Position numbers and translations under genes: made by a program. A stretch of 64,000 nucleotides of DNA from NCBI GenBank assembly GCA_009667805.1, contig CM019066.1, forward strand, positions 120,853,690 through 120,917,689, written 5' to 3'. Source of the stretch: Leptobrachium leishanense. Taxonomy: Eukaryota > Chordata > Amphibia > Anura > Megophryidae. Below the pieces are notes generated by a model. That model was given only the letters and a program-made list of their open reading frames with translations. It was not told the origin of the DNA and ran no database searches. Below, one piece after another: positions 23,967 to 34,560 of the stretch. Each line of letters starts with the position of its first letter. Position 1 is the stretch's first letter.

Positions 23967-24529
23967 GCCCAAAGACATTGAGAACTACTGATAATACCCG
24001 ATTTCGAAGACAACTTACACCACATACGAAATAATGCCATTGAAGCAATTCATTTTTCCTCTATGGATCGGTTACCACACATCTCCTCTCGCCCTACTTT
24101 TCATTCCCGCCCATCCCCCCCTCCCTCCTCATGAAATTTTCCTCCCCCCCCCTTTTTTTTTTTTTTTCTCTTTTTCTTCTCTACCTTCTTTCTCCTCTCC
24201 TATACGGCGAGACCATCCTATGAAAATCACATTTACCTCTTTCTCTATACTTAGGTTTTCTTCCAATTGTTCATATGACTTTAAGGTTTAGTTTTCATAG
24301 AACCATACATAGCTCGGCTGAGCATTGTTGTTGATAACCATTGTACTAAACAGCATCGGTACGCTTATTTAAATTTAATTGATTAAGAACATGTTTTTGC
24401 CTTTCATGACGCAACTTCCATGAATTATATTCAGTTCTCTTATTTGTTATTTCAATTTACTGACATGTAATGCCTTACACTGTATGATGTATACTTTATT
24501 GCAAAATAAAAACTTTTCATATGAAAAAA
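23967..24529 (+). other. L1 3' UTR and poly(A) end
   Basis: The segment follows the ORF2 stop. It holds a second C-run plus T-run and CT-rich tract (about 24,145-24,200), resembling the one before ORF2. It ends with GCAAAATAAAAAC and a short A-run directly before the TSD. No G-rich tract of the mammalian type is seen. Confidence 0.85.
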
Positions 24530-24890
24530 AAACCATTGTATTGTGTGTGTGATGTATTCAAAGGACGTGATGTATTCAAAGGGGGTAGATTGCAAGTCTT
24601 TTAAACTCCCTTTTTAATCTCATTCAGCTGCCAGCTCTTATCTCAGGTAGCAAAGGCAGGACAATAGTCTCCTGCCATTATATGTAAACATTCCCTCCTC
24701 CACCTCGTTATCTGTTAAATACTGTGTGGGATAAAACAGAACCATGAAGTAAGACTCATTTTAGGATTTTGGTAGATGTTGCAATTACTTCAAACAAGGA
24801 AAAAAACAGCAGCCTGCGTTTTATAAAGTGGTTTTATTTCTAATGCACAAGTAATCTATAGTAATTATGTAAGTAGTAGTGTCCCTTTAA

Positions 24891-25440
24891 CTTTTGTGCC
24901 TTAGACATACCTTCCTGTCCCGTCTGTCTGGTGTTTTGTGTAAGTGTTCCTCTTGTACCTGTGTCTTGAATTCCTCCTGCGTTTCCCCTGTGTTCTGTGC
25001 GGTCTTTGTCATTTTACCAGCCTACAGTATCCACAGGCAGCCCTATTCCTGTCTCGCCCCTCACTCATATATTGTTGTATATATACAATAAACCCCCTGT
25101 TTATGCACCGTATCTTGGCATCCTCGTGTGTATCACTGATCACTGTGTATCATCCTGAGCTCCTATCCTCGCTGCCCTGTGACAGTCCTCGAATAAGGAC
25201 CAAAAGTTGCATGTTTTCCAATAAATCTTGCTTCTGCTTTTTACATACATCAGGTGGGATGGCCGGTTCCTCTTCATATTGGGTGCAGGTATGGACTGGA
25301 GCCAAATCAGGCCAAGGAGGGGGAGTGGCCAGGGAAGTGAAAACAGAGCTCAAATCACAGTCCCCATATAATCTGCAAGGGGTCTATTGTTAAAAGATTT
25401 TAAACTGTTCGTAGGCTTTGGGGCCATGCTGCACCTGACT
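24891..25440. other. Non-coding interval, nothing recognised
   Basis: Includes a CACTGATCACTGTGTATCATCCTG-type motif near 25,132-25,156 and an ATATATACAATAAACC stretch suggestive of an old LTR or retroelement 3' end. I cannot define an element. No exon is supported. Confidence 0.35.
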
Positions 25441-25883
25441 AACGCCTTTCGACCAATTTTCGTATTTTCGTGTCACTGTGCTCGTTTTTTGTATCGACTT
25501 TTCGTGATTTCGGAAATTTTCGTTTTTCGGAATTGCACATTTTTCGGAATATCGACCATTTTTTGTATTTTTCGTGTCATTTTGCTCGTTTTTGTATCGA
25601 CTTTTCGTTTTTCGAAAAATTTTCGTTTTTCGAAAAATTTTCGTTTTTCAGAAAATTTTCGTTTTTCGGAAAATTTTCGTTTTTCGGAACATCTGTTCTC
25701 CTCGTTTGACACATTTCAAGTCCATTCGAAAAATCCGAAAATATTTCGTTTCGGCTCGGAAAACATTTCGGATCTGACATTATCGGATCTAAAAATTTTC
25801 GGAAATTCGGCCGCATCCGAAAACACGAATCGGGAAATTTCGTGAAAATTCCGAAATTCCGAAACCCGAAACGCACATCCCTA
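25441..25883. mobile_element. TTTTCG-rich hAT-like MITE remnant, left end missing
   Basis: It shares its right half with the complete element at 46,013-46,559, ending CCGAAACGCACATCCCTA. Its left end lacks the TAGGCTTGGGCACC terminus, and no 8-bp duplication of AAATTGAA is found nearby. Inside, an 18-bp word (TTTTCGTTTTTCGAAAAA) is repeated about five times at 25,600-25,690, a local slippage expansion. Phe-rich open frames across it are compositional artefacts. Confidence 0.75.
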
Positions 25884-26558
25884 AAATTGAACACTGCAAG
25901 AAAATCTCTTTAAGAAAAGGGTTGGCGCAGTGAGCTTGGATTCCTATTTTGATCGTGACTTAAGACGTTTTATTATATTATTATGCACATCATGCATTAA
26001 ATGTGTATTCTATGGAACCTCTAAGGTGTTCCAAATGTATGTCTGGTATTGTAAAATGAACACACTTATTATGGTTTGCTAAAAATCCCTGCAGCTATAG
26101 GCAAGTCCTTTATCTCTCCTGCATCACAGGAGGGAGCTTGAGATTTCATAGAATTTGTTCTGTTCCTGCAGCTTGGGCTTTCATGCAGCACATCTCAGAC
26201 AGAAAACTTTCTGTTGACACTTAGCTCTGTGAGCCATACTGTTCCAACGTTTTGCATGCATAGAAATTTCATTAATGGTGTATGAGAGTTGGCCGCAATA
26301 ATTGCCATCACCCAACTATGATGAAAACAGATTAGAATAAGAACGTCAATTCCCCTTTTCTGGGCAGAACTTTCATAATATTGTGATGGACCCCATGTCC
26401 CCTTGTCAAGGTCAGTGGAGCCAAAATATACCGCTTATTTGTAGTAATTGCACCTCTTCAAAAGATTGGTGTAAATAGAACCAGGCAATTTCAATTTCTA
26501 TTATGAAATATTTAAAACCTGAGGCCCAATTCCTACAAAGACAATAACAGTGAGACAC
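25884..26558. other. Non-coding interval, nothing recognised
   Basis: Ordinary AT-rich sequence with no supported feature. Confidence 0.4.
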
Positions 26559-26873
26559 TAAGGCTGGGTTCACACCTACACGTTTTTCAAACGTGCGCAA
26601 TACGTGCATTATTTTTACGCGCGTTCGAGCATCCAAAAAAACATGCATTGCAGCACATTCGCGGCTATGGCTATGGCCGCGAACGAGCTGCTATGCGCAC
26701 CAAAGAAGCTCCTGGACTTCTTTGAGCGCAGGACGTTTTAAAGCGCGCTCCTGCGTGCTTTAAAACGCCCAGGTGTGAACGGGTCCCATAGGAAAACATG
26801 GGATTTCCCCATTCATGCGTTTTAAAGCGCACAGGAACGCGCTTTAAAACGCATAGGTGTGAACGGGGCCTTA
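26559..26873. mobile_element. Palindromic MITE 'AAGGCTGGGTTCACACC'
   Basis: The left end reads TAAGGCTGGGTTCACACCTA; the right end reverse-complements to TTAAGGCCCCGTTCACACCTA. Repeated words such as AGCGCGCTTTAAAACGC occur within. It is about 315 bp and non-coding. The terminal style resembles the GGTCAGACGAACGCA family but the body differs. Confidence 0.7.
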
Positions 26874-27527
26874 AGGAAAACTTGTGCGAAAACCAGTAAC
26901 CATTAGCGTCTCACCATTAATGCCTGTATTCCAAATGAAACGCTTTGTCAGCAGTTTGAGTTGTAATACTTCTGAGCCGCTTTTGGCTAACTGTGTGCTG
27001 CCGCAGCTCCAAAAGGCCATAGGACTCAATGGAGCCAGGCGCAACCCCACTCCAGCTCCGCAGGAGCTTGCATGACCGTGGTCACGCTAAGACGACAGAA
27101 GGCTTCTCGGAAGAACACTGGAAACTATTTGTTCCACGTGTTCAGCTGATTATGAAGAGCGAAAGCTACGGATTGCAGTGTTCCCTTCCCCAAGGGATCT
27201 GAGGTGAGTAAGGGATTTTCTAAGGTAGTTGAAATTAATGTGTCTACATAACAGCTGATGCAGATGAAGCATGATCAAGGTGTAAAATATGGGAGCAGTT
27301 CATGTACAGTAAGGTGCCACAATGTCTGACACACAAACAGAGCTTGCGGGTCAGCTGGCATAGTACCAGGTTAAATTAAGCTAAGTTCTCAAGCCGTCGT
27401 GTTTGTATGTCTCCAGCGATTACCTTAACGACAACATTGGAATAGGGCCCCTGGATTGCTGTGATGGAATAATTGCATGATAAGGTCCTCATGGGGTAAA
27501 ATGCACACGTCTCTTTTAGATACTCTA
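26874..27527. other. Non-coding interval, nothing recognised
   Basis: A 63-codon open frame near 26,884 has no recognisable motif or clear splice sites. No other feature is seen. Confidence 0.4.
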
Positions 27528-27942
27528 TAAGGTTTGGGTCAAATGAACGCATTATTTGCAGCGATTGTCAAAAAGTGCGTCATTTTTTCATGCGCGAAAA
27601 CGGTCATACGATGCGCATTTTCGTGCGTGATTTGTTGCGGATCCAAACCAAGAAACTTTGGGTGTCTGGACGTTATGTTGGCCGGACATGAACAGCGTCT
27701 GATGTCTTCTAATCACGCACACATGCCGCTATGCCGCCGCAGCGCACTCTGTACGTCAGTACTAGCGGTTCTGCGTTCTCAAAAAAATGCATTCATTTTC
27801 CATTTGCATTGCGCGGCCGGACTTTTTGTGCGGCCGTACTTCGTATATAGACCGCCATTGCACGTCATTTGCTGCTACTGCAGCCGTGATTAAGTGCGCC
27901 TAAACGCACGTTAAAAATACGCTGGTCTGACCCCAGCCTTAG
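27528..27942. mobile_element. MITE of the 'GGTCAGACGAACGCA' family, copy 3
   Basis: It begins TAAGGTTTGGGTCAAATGAACGCA and ends GGTCTGACCCCAGCCTTA. It is collinear with copy 1, sharing GGACGTTATGTTGGCCGGACATGA and TGCTACTRCRGCCGTSAT-type words. Right-end boundaries are good to a few bases. Confidence 0.75.
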
Positions 27943-28078
27943 TCTAAAGGTTATTTCTACCCTGCACTGCCCCTTCACAAGTACAAAATGTGATACAGGA
28001 AAAGCTGCTTTTGGATATATTTTGTACATCTGTTGCTTGGCAATCAGTTCTATAGGAAACAATTTGCTGTCAAATTAT

Positions 28079-28330
28079 ACTTTTTTTTTTTTTTACAATC
28101 TTTATTTTCAGGGTTTTATACATACAGACACCAGAAACAATATCACATATATACAAATAAATGCCGTTCTTCCTTCAACTCTGGGTCCTCAAACATAGCA
28201 TATAAATGAAAATTTAAAAAAAACCTCAATTAAATACACAAATATATCATCATTATCAGTTATACTTCTTTGATATAATCTCAAACCGTGAATAAAAAGT
28301 ACATGATATGTGTGAAATAATACACTCGAT
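28079..28330 (-). mobile_element. Probable 5'-truncated L1/LINE 3' end, minus strand
   Basis: A T-run at 28,079-28,094 is followed by ACAATCTTTATTTTCAGGG; on the minus strand this is CTGAAAATAAAGATTGT plus poly(A), a LINE-like 3' end. The far boundary is uncertain and no coding segment remains. No target duplication was found. Confidence 0.45.
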
Positions 28331-29044
28331 CTAAAGTAACTGGCATTTGACACTCCTGGAAAAAATTGAAGTCACCGTTGTTGGCTTTTCTAACTGCTTT
28401 TTGAGTCCGAAGTCATTTCCTGACCTTGAGAGTCGGATGGTTTGAATCATTCATTCCATACGTCACTGGCATCAGCTTATCAGAACCAGCACGATTCATG
28501 GAAAATACCGACTGCTTTTCCACATTAAGCAAATTTAAGTTGCAGGAACTGTGTCGTACACCGGATGCAGATGACAAAATAATGAGAGTTGAATATGCAG
28601 TGATAGCTTTATTGGAATATTGATACATAACAAAAAAAATCATTTTGGAATTCCCTATCCTCTAGCTCAGGAGCAATACTGATACATTTGATGTACTTAA
28701 AACAATAGGCGTCCTATTCCAACCATGGCAGCTGCTTATACTGCTTACATTTTATCCACTTTAAATATGAATTTTCATAAGATCTAGATTTGGAAATGGT
28801 TCACATTATAACATACACTGTAGGTATTTCGCACATGTTCCCTAGGCTCACTATATTAGATGTTTCTGCAATTATGGTATGATATGCCAAATTTGAGGGT
28901 CTTGGAAAGGGTAGGGCCAACATAAATAGCAAAACAAACCCTGAAAAAAATGAGGGGAAGGTGATATTTTGTCTTTGGCTATGGAGCAGATTAATGGCAA
29001 TAATGTTATACCAATTTTTTTTCAACCACCATATAAGAGACATA
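28331..29044. other. Non-coding interval with one unexplained open frame
   Basis: A plus-strand frame at 28,426-28,623 reads without stops and has ordinary amino-acid composition, with words such as STLSKFKLQELC and DADDKIMRVEY. It has no recognisable domain and no clear splice sites, so I do not call it a gene. Confidence 0.3.
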
Positions 29045-29226
29045 CAGGGTTATTCAGAGAAAGGTAAAAACCAGGAGAAATGGCAGGAAAAGAGAACAAT
29101 CTAGGCTAAATAGCCGATTCGGAAAGTGAGATAAATGGGAGAATTTTTCTGGTTTGGCTATTTTGACCTAGAATTTTCCATTCTCCAGTCATTCTCCTGC
29201 TTTTCACCTCTCTCTGAATAACCCTG
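29045..29226. mobile_element. Small CAGGGTTATTC MITE (about 182 bp)
   Basis: Termini are CAGGGTTATTCAGAGAAAGGT and ACCTCTCTCTGAATAACCCTG. The body contains two facing copies of a word like TCCTGCTTTTCACC / GGTRAAAACCAGGAGAA and a central TTTTGACCTAGAATTTT. Sister copies lie at 35,542-35,721 and 57,066-57,247. The right flank has been altered, so no TSD is seen here. Confidence 0.8.
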
Positions 29227-29456
29227 ACCGAAAGGTGAAACTCAGGAGAATGACTGGAGAAGTGACAATTATAGGTCAAAATAGCCAAAGCAGCAAAATT
29301 CTCCCATTTATCTCACTTTCCAAATCGGCTATTTGGTCTAAATTGTTCTCTTCTCCTGACAGTTCTCCTGATTTTCACCATTCTCTGAATAATCCTGCTA
29401 GAATTTTCACTTCTCCAGTCATTCTCTGGAGTTTCACCTTTCTTTGAATAGACCTG
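29227..29456. mobile_element. Second small MITE of the same group, left end eroded
   Basis: It is related to the neighbouring MITE and to 57,265-57,449, with AGGTGAAACTCAGGAGAATGA at left and TTTCTTTGAATAGACCTG at right. An internal TCTCTGAATAATCCTG near 29,381-29,396 looks like the end of a nested or fused sister element. Confidence 0.65.
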
Positions 29457-29471
29457 ATAGTACCTCTGTCT

Positions 29472-31390
29472 CAGTGGCGTCGCTACGTGGGGGCGGGAGG
29501 TGCGGCCCGCACCAGGTGACACCCGCCCTTGAGCTGGGGCATATCCATGAGCTGGGGCAGTATATCCATGAGCTGCTGGGGCAGTATATCCATGAGCTGC
29601 TGGGGCAAATCCATGAGCTGCTGGGGCAAATCCATGAGCTGCTGGGGCAAATACATGAGCTGGGGCATATCCATGAGCTGCTGGGGCAGTATATCCATGA
29701 GCTGGGGCATATCCATGAGCTGCTGGGGCAGTATATCCATGAGCTGGGGCATATCCATGAGCTGCTGGGGCAAATCCATGAGCTGGGGCACATCCATGAG
29801 CTGCTGGGGCATTATCCATGAGCTGGGGCATATCCATGAGCTGGGGCAAATCCATGAGCTGGGGCATTATCTATGAGCTGGGGCATATCCATGAGCTGCT
29901 GGGGCAAATCCATGAGCTGGGGCATATCCATGAGCTGCTGGGGCATTATCCATGAGCTGGGGGCAATATCCATGAGCTACTGGGGCATATCCATGAGCTA
30001 CTGGGGCATATCCATGAGCTGGGGCAATATCCATGAGCTGGGGGCAATATCCATGAGCTGGGGGCAATATCCATGAGCTGGGGCAAGTCCATGAACTGCT
30101 GGGGCAAATCCATGAGCTGGGGCAAATCCATGAGCTGCTGGGGCAAATCCATGAGCTGGGGCAATATCCATGAGCTGGGGCATATCCATGAGCTGCTGGG
30201 GCAAATCCATGAGCTGGGGCAGTATTCATGAGCTGGGGCATATCCATGAGCTGGGGCATATCCATGAGCTGGGGCATATCCATGAGCTGGGGCAGTATAT
30301 CCATGAGCTGGGGCATTATCCATGAGCTGGGACATTATCCATGAGCTGGGACATTATCCATGAGCAGGGGCAGTATCAATGAGAGGAGCTGGGGCAAAAT
30401 CCATGAGAGGAGCTGGGGCATTATCCATGAGAGCAGCTGGGGCAGTATATCCATGAGAGGAGCTGGGGCAATATCCATGAGAGAAGCTGGGGCAGTATCC
30501 ATGAGAGGAGCTGGGGCAGTATATTCATGATAGGAGCTGGGGCAATATCAATGAGAGGAGCTGGGGCAGTATATCCATGAGAGGAGCTGGGGCAGTATAT
30601 CCATGAGAGGAGCTGGGGCAGTATCCATGAGAGGAGCTCTGGCAGTATATCCATGAGAGGAGCTGGGGCAAAATCCATGAGAGGAGCTGGGGCAAAATCC
30701 ATGAGAGGAGCTGAGGCAATATCCATGAGAGCTGCTGGGGCAATATCCATGAGAGGAGCTGGGGCAATATCCATGAGAGGAGCTGGGGCAATATCCATGA
30801 GAGCTGCTGGGGCAGTATCCATGTGTGTTTGGGGCAGTATCCATGTGTGTTGGGGGCATATCCATGAGAGCTGGGGCAATATCCATGTGTGAGCTGGTCT
30901 GGGGCAATATATCCATGTGTGAGCTGGTCTGGGGCAATATATCCATATGTGAGCTGAGGCGCAATATATATCCATATGTGAGCTGAGGCACAATATATCC
31001 ATATGTGAGCTGGGGCAATATATATCCATGGGTGAGCTGCTGGGGGCAATATATAATTGTGAACTGGGGCAATATATCCATATGTGAGCTGGGGACAATA
31101 TATATCCATGGGTGAGCTGCTGGGGCAATATATATCCATGTGTGCTTTCACTGCCTTCGAACAGGCATCGTACTTGCTGGCAGTTGGCAAAAAGTTGTGT
31201 GAGCATATGAGAGAGCTCCACAGCAATAAACCTCACGGTAATGTGCGCTGTGTGTATGAGCATTCAGTGTTATATGGGAGTACTGATTTAGGAGTAAGAG
31301 TAGTTAAAAAAAATTTCCGGAAAACTCGGGGGGGGGGGGTGACACCATAAGTTACCGCACCGGGTGACACCAACCCTAGTGACGCCACTG
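29472..31390. mobile_element. hAT-type non-autonomous element with internal minisatellite
   Basis: The termini CAGTGGCGTCGCTA and TAGTGACGCCACTG form an inverted repeat of about 14 bp typical of hAT elements. An exact 8-bp duplication, CTCTGTCT, flanks it at 29,464-29,471 and 31,391-31,398, as hAT transposases produce. The subterminal word GGTGACACC occurs near both ends. Most of the 1.9 kb is a minisatellite (29,532-31,140). The last part (31,140-31,260) resembles sequence in the hAT element at the window's right edge. No transposase. Confidence 0.93.
29532..31140. repeat. Minisatellite of 18/21/24-bp units inside the hAT element
   Basis: The basic unit is CTGGGGCATATCCATGAG (18 bp). Variants add CTG (21 bp) or CTG plus TAT (24 bp). 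From about 30,370 the unit becomes AGGAGCTGGGGCAGTATCCATGAG-like, and near 30,890-31,140 it decays to WATATATCCATRTGTGAGCTG. Because most lengths are multiples of three, both strands stay open in several frames over hundreds of codons; these are not genes. Confidence 0.95.
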
Positions 31391-31541
31391 CTCTGTCTAA
31401 CCCATATCTCTGGCATTGCAGCTTATGTGATTTAATAGTATTTCTGGTTTTCGCTCTGTCAACACGTAATGCTCGTTTCCTATGATACATTTTACAAGGC
31501 CAGGTCTGGGAACACAAAAAAAACATATTTTTGTTCTAAGG

Positions 31542-32761
31542 TAGTGATGAGCCGAACACCCCTGTGTTCGGTTCGTATCTGAACAGCCGAACGGCCGAAA
31601 TGTTTGAATACGAACTCGAACACAATGTTAATCAATGGGGGCCGAACACGCAAAATGTGTTCACAGTTCTCCTAAATGTACCGGCGGCTGTCGGTACATT
31701 TAGGAGACCTGTGGCTGCGGCCCCCGTAACTCACCTGTCCCGCAGCTGTCCCAGCCTCCTGTTCCCCGGTCCATTGACTCCTACTGTCCGTCTGGCCGCG
31801 GCTCCTCTGCTCCACGTCTTCATGCTGAATGATCTGATTGGGCAAAGTCCTGCACCTGACCTGGACTTTGACCAATCAGGGCTCTAATTCAATATTGAAC
31901 CCTGATTGAGCAAAGTCCAGGTCAGGTGCAGGACTTTGCCCAATCAGAGCTCAACATGAAGATGAGGCATGGGGCAGAGCTTTAAAGTCGGCACAAAACT
32001 TTAACCAATCAGAGCTTGGTTAAAGCTCATCTTCATGCTGAGCTCTGATTGGGCAAAGTCCTGCACCTGACCTGGACTTTGACCAATCAGGGCTCAATAT
32101 TGAATTAGAGCCCTGATTGGGCAAAGTCCTGCACCTGACCTGGACTTTGCCCAATCAGGGCTCAGTATTGAATAAGAGCCCTGATTGGGCAAAGTCCTGC
32201 GCCTGACCTGGACTTTGCCCAATCAGGGCTCTAATTCAATATTGAGCCCTGATTGGGCAAAGTCCAGGTCAGGTGCAGGACTTTGCCCAATCAGAGCTCA
32301 GCATGAAGATGAGCTTTAACCAAGCTCTGATTGGTTAAAGTCGGCGCAAGACTTTAACCAATCAAAGCTTGGTTAAAGCTCTGCCCCACGCCTCATCTTC
32401 ATGCTGAGCTCTGATTGAGCAAAGTCCTGCACCTGACCTGGACTTTGCTCAATCAGATCATTCAGCATGAAGACATGGGGCAGAGGAGTCGCGGCCAGAT
32501 GGACCGGAGGAGCTGATGGACCGGGGAACAGGAGGCCGGGACAGCTGCAGGACAGGTGAGTTACGGGGGCCGGGGGCCGCAGCCAGAGGTTTCCTAAATG
32601 TACCGGCAGCCACCGGTACATTTAGGAGACCTGTGGACGCATTTTTTATTATGGAATGTCTGCGGACGAACAAACCGCGAACATCCCATAATATTCGCCA
32701 AACGGACAATGTTCGGTTCGATTCGAACTCACGTTCGAATCAAACCGAACGCCCATCCCTA
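31542..32761. mobile_element. hAT-type MITE with internal inverted repeats
   Basis: It begins TAGTGATGAGCCGAAC and ends GTTCGGTTCG...CCCATCCCTA; reverse-complemented, the right end reads TAGGGATGGGCGTTCGG. It is flanked by the exact 8-bp repeat TTCTAAGG at 31,534-31,541 and 32,762-32,769, the hAT signature. Inside, the module CTGATTGGGCAAAGTCCTGCACC/CCAATCAG occurs about ten times in alternating orientation, and TGTACCGGC...ACATTTAGGAGACCTGTGG occurs near both ends. No transposase. Confidence 0.92.
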
Positions 32762-33057
32762 TTCTAAGGCATTGTCCATTTTTTTTTACATATAAAATTA
32801 ACAATGCCACTGCCAATACTCACTTTGTGATGTCCCCTACCAGGAGCAAGTTCAGTGTTTTATACATCGTCTTATTTATTAAATGTAATGCACATTGCGC
32901 CACATGACATATACACATAGTAATGATATGTTTTGAATCTGCAGAGTCCACCAAAAATAAAAGCTATACCATTTGTCTGGCTTCTATATTAAAACATGAC
33001 TTCAGATTGGGTTTAACTTCTTCACTATAAAAAGCTTTCGGTTTAAAAAAATAATAT

Positions 33058-33195
33058 ACTAGGAGCCATATTACATACTTGGTGCTAACTTAACCAGAGC
33101 TGTTGTAAACTGAAAACCTCCATAGGCTATAATGGCTCTGGGAAGTTTACAACAGCTCTGGTTAAGTTAGCACCAAGTGTGTAATATGGCCCTAT
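33058..33195. mobile_element. Foldback hairpin MITE, about 138 bp
   Basis: Two arms of about 53 bp (33,061-33,113 and about 33,148-33,194) are reverse complements with only a few mismatches. The arms run from GAGCCATATTACATACTTGG to CAGAGCTGTTGTAAACT. The spacer is about 34 bp. If transcribed the RNA would form a long, nearly perfect hairpin. The surroundings are TA-rich, consistent with a mariner-type MITE, but the TSD is ambiguous. Confidence 0.8.
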
Positions 33196-33310
33196 ATCTA
33201 TATAAACACACACATCTTACATTTTGTGAGGTTTTTTTAGGTTTGTGTATAAGAAGGAATACCACAAAAGTCCAAAGAAATGGCTCAGTGACCTCGACTA
33301 AATTTGGAAG

Positions 33311-33859
33311 AAATGGTCTCAAAGAGGTCAGAGATTAGGTACATAGAGTAGGGAAATAAAACGTAACCTTTAATAGGTATACAGTAAAAGTAGATAAACG
33401 AGTCGGACCCCGCACATACATGAATTGATGTGACGTATAGACAGAACTGAGATGTCACAATGTCAGTAAGTACTGAGGAAATGCAATGGACACAGGAGGA
33501 TCGCAACAATAAATTAGCCACAGGAAAGTCCTCATGTCAGAAGAATGCTCTGTATTAGTCTTGGCAAAGATTGCCACCCACTAAACCTTACTCACTACAG
33601 TAGGGACAAACGGGCCTCCTCAATAGGCCAAGGTATAGTGCAAGGAAAGTGGGGAAAGGAGGACAAAGGCAGGGGTATTTATCAACATTAGCAACAAGAG
33701 TTAGTTTCTTTTCTCTCCCCCTTAGGAGTAGGTCCTATGCTAACCTCGGCGGTTCATGCCGCCTACCATACCCAGCTGACTTCAAAATAGATAATAAAGC
33801 CTCTAGAATAGGCAATTCCCTACTCTACCTCATCTCTGACCTCTTTGAGGCCATTTCCT
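33311..33859. repeat. Inverted repeat pair, about 45-bp arms
   Basis: The left arm, from AAATGGTCTCAAAGAGGTCAG to AGAGTAGGGAA (33,311-33,355), matches the reverse complement of 33,816-33,858 with a few differences. The 460-bp interior shows no open frame of note. A non-autonomous element is likely, but its ends are not defined. Confidence 0.55.
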
Positions 33860-33899
33860 CTATATTCTTAATGCGGTTTTTCCGTGGGGTCATGTCCCC

Positions 33900-34560
33900 A
33901 TCGTGGTAGATAAGTGTCTTGCATCCCAGTACCTATCGGTAGTTATTCACGCCTCAACTAAATCCCCACCTCAACTAAGCTCACCACCTCACCCTCCTTC
34001 CTCCACCTCCCCACCTAATAGCGTGCAATCCCAAGACACCAGTGCCAGCTTCACAGAAATCACAGCAATACTGTCACCACTTCAGGATGAAAAACGGTCT
34101 CCTCTCCAGCACAATAGAATTGACTCTTCCACAATGCATATCGGAGGCTCAGAAAATCACTGAGGTGGAAGAGCGTATTTCAACCTTGTAAGACGAGACT
34201 GCCCCTCTCAAAAAAGCAGTAGAATCCCACGGCTCTCTCCTATCATCCCTTCTGTAGAAGGTGGACGACCTGGAGAATAGAAGTCGATGGAACAACTCCT
34301 GCAAAGTGGGTTTACCAGAGTCACTGAAGGGCCTTCAGCTTCAGGCGTTGGTCTCTTCCCGGTTTCCCACTGTACTGGGTCTCGCCAAATCTGACACTTC
34401 GCTAACTGTGGAAAGAGTCCACAGACAGGGCCCAGACCTCTCTCCTAGGTTGGAACTGCCTGCACGGTCATCTTCAAGCTTCTCAACTTCATTGACAAAA
34501 TTCGACTTATGCAAGCATACCACCGCATGTTAGTCTGGGTAACTCTTATTAAGCCATTTT
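33900..34560 (+). pseudogene. Degenerate L1 ORF1 fragment
   Basis: The coiled-coil to RRM junction is recognisable: VEERISTL, then after an in-frame stop KVDDLENRSRWNNSCKVGLP, then TVERVHRQGPDL. It has stops at about 34,189 and 34,258, and the C-terminal part is lost. It belongs to an older L1 whose endonuclease fragment lies at 35,960-36,420. Confidence 0.8.

Larger units (their letters stand above)
17291..24529 (+). mobile_element. Full-length L1 retrotransposon with target-site duplications
   Basis: The 7.24-kb element starts with a G-run (GGGGGCGTGTCCTGACCAGC) and ends in AATAAAAAC...AAAAAAAA. It is flanked by the direct repeat AAACCATTGTATTGTG at 17,275-17,290 and 24,530-24,545, about 15-16 bp, a classic target-primed TSD. 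Order: a very short 5' leader (about 91 bp), ORF1, a 1.6-kb spacer, ORF2 and a 0.56-kb 3' UTR. Identical duplications and an open ORF1 point to recent insertion. Two frameshifts in ORF2 make this copy inactive as read. Confidence 0.95.
17049..24890 (+). mobile_element. TTAA-flanked MITE 'A', copy 2, split by the L1
   Basis: The left part (17,049-17,290) starts TTAAAGGGCCACTTCC and the right part (24,530-24,890) ends AGTGTCCCTTTAA. Removing the L1 and one duplication copy leaves an element of roughly 590 bp collinear with copy 1. This copy keeps the empty site that proves the TAT duplication of the CAGGG MITE in copy 1. Confidence 0.85.

Noticed and set aside
25387..25894. Phe/Ser-Lys/Asn-rich frames in the TTTTCG repeat
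   Set aside because: Compositional artefact of a transposon; the matching frames at 46,000-46,550 are in another copy of the same element.
28426..28623. 65-codon plus-strand frame with gene-like composition
   Set aside because: No domain recognised, no clear acceptor and donor, and a stop without a poly(A) signal nearby. A protein search would decide.
29313..31263. Very long open frames (up to 280 codons) on both strands with repeats such as MDIAPAPL or ISMSCWG
   Set aside because: They come from a minisatellite whose units are multiples of three, inside a hAT element. Several frames are open at once, which real genes do not show.
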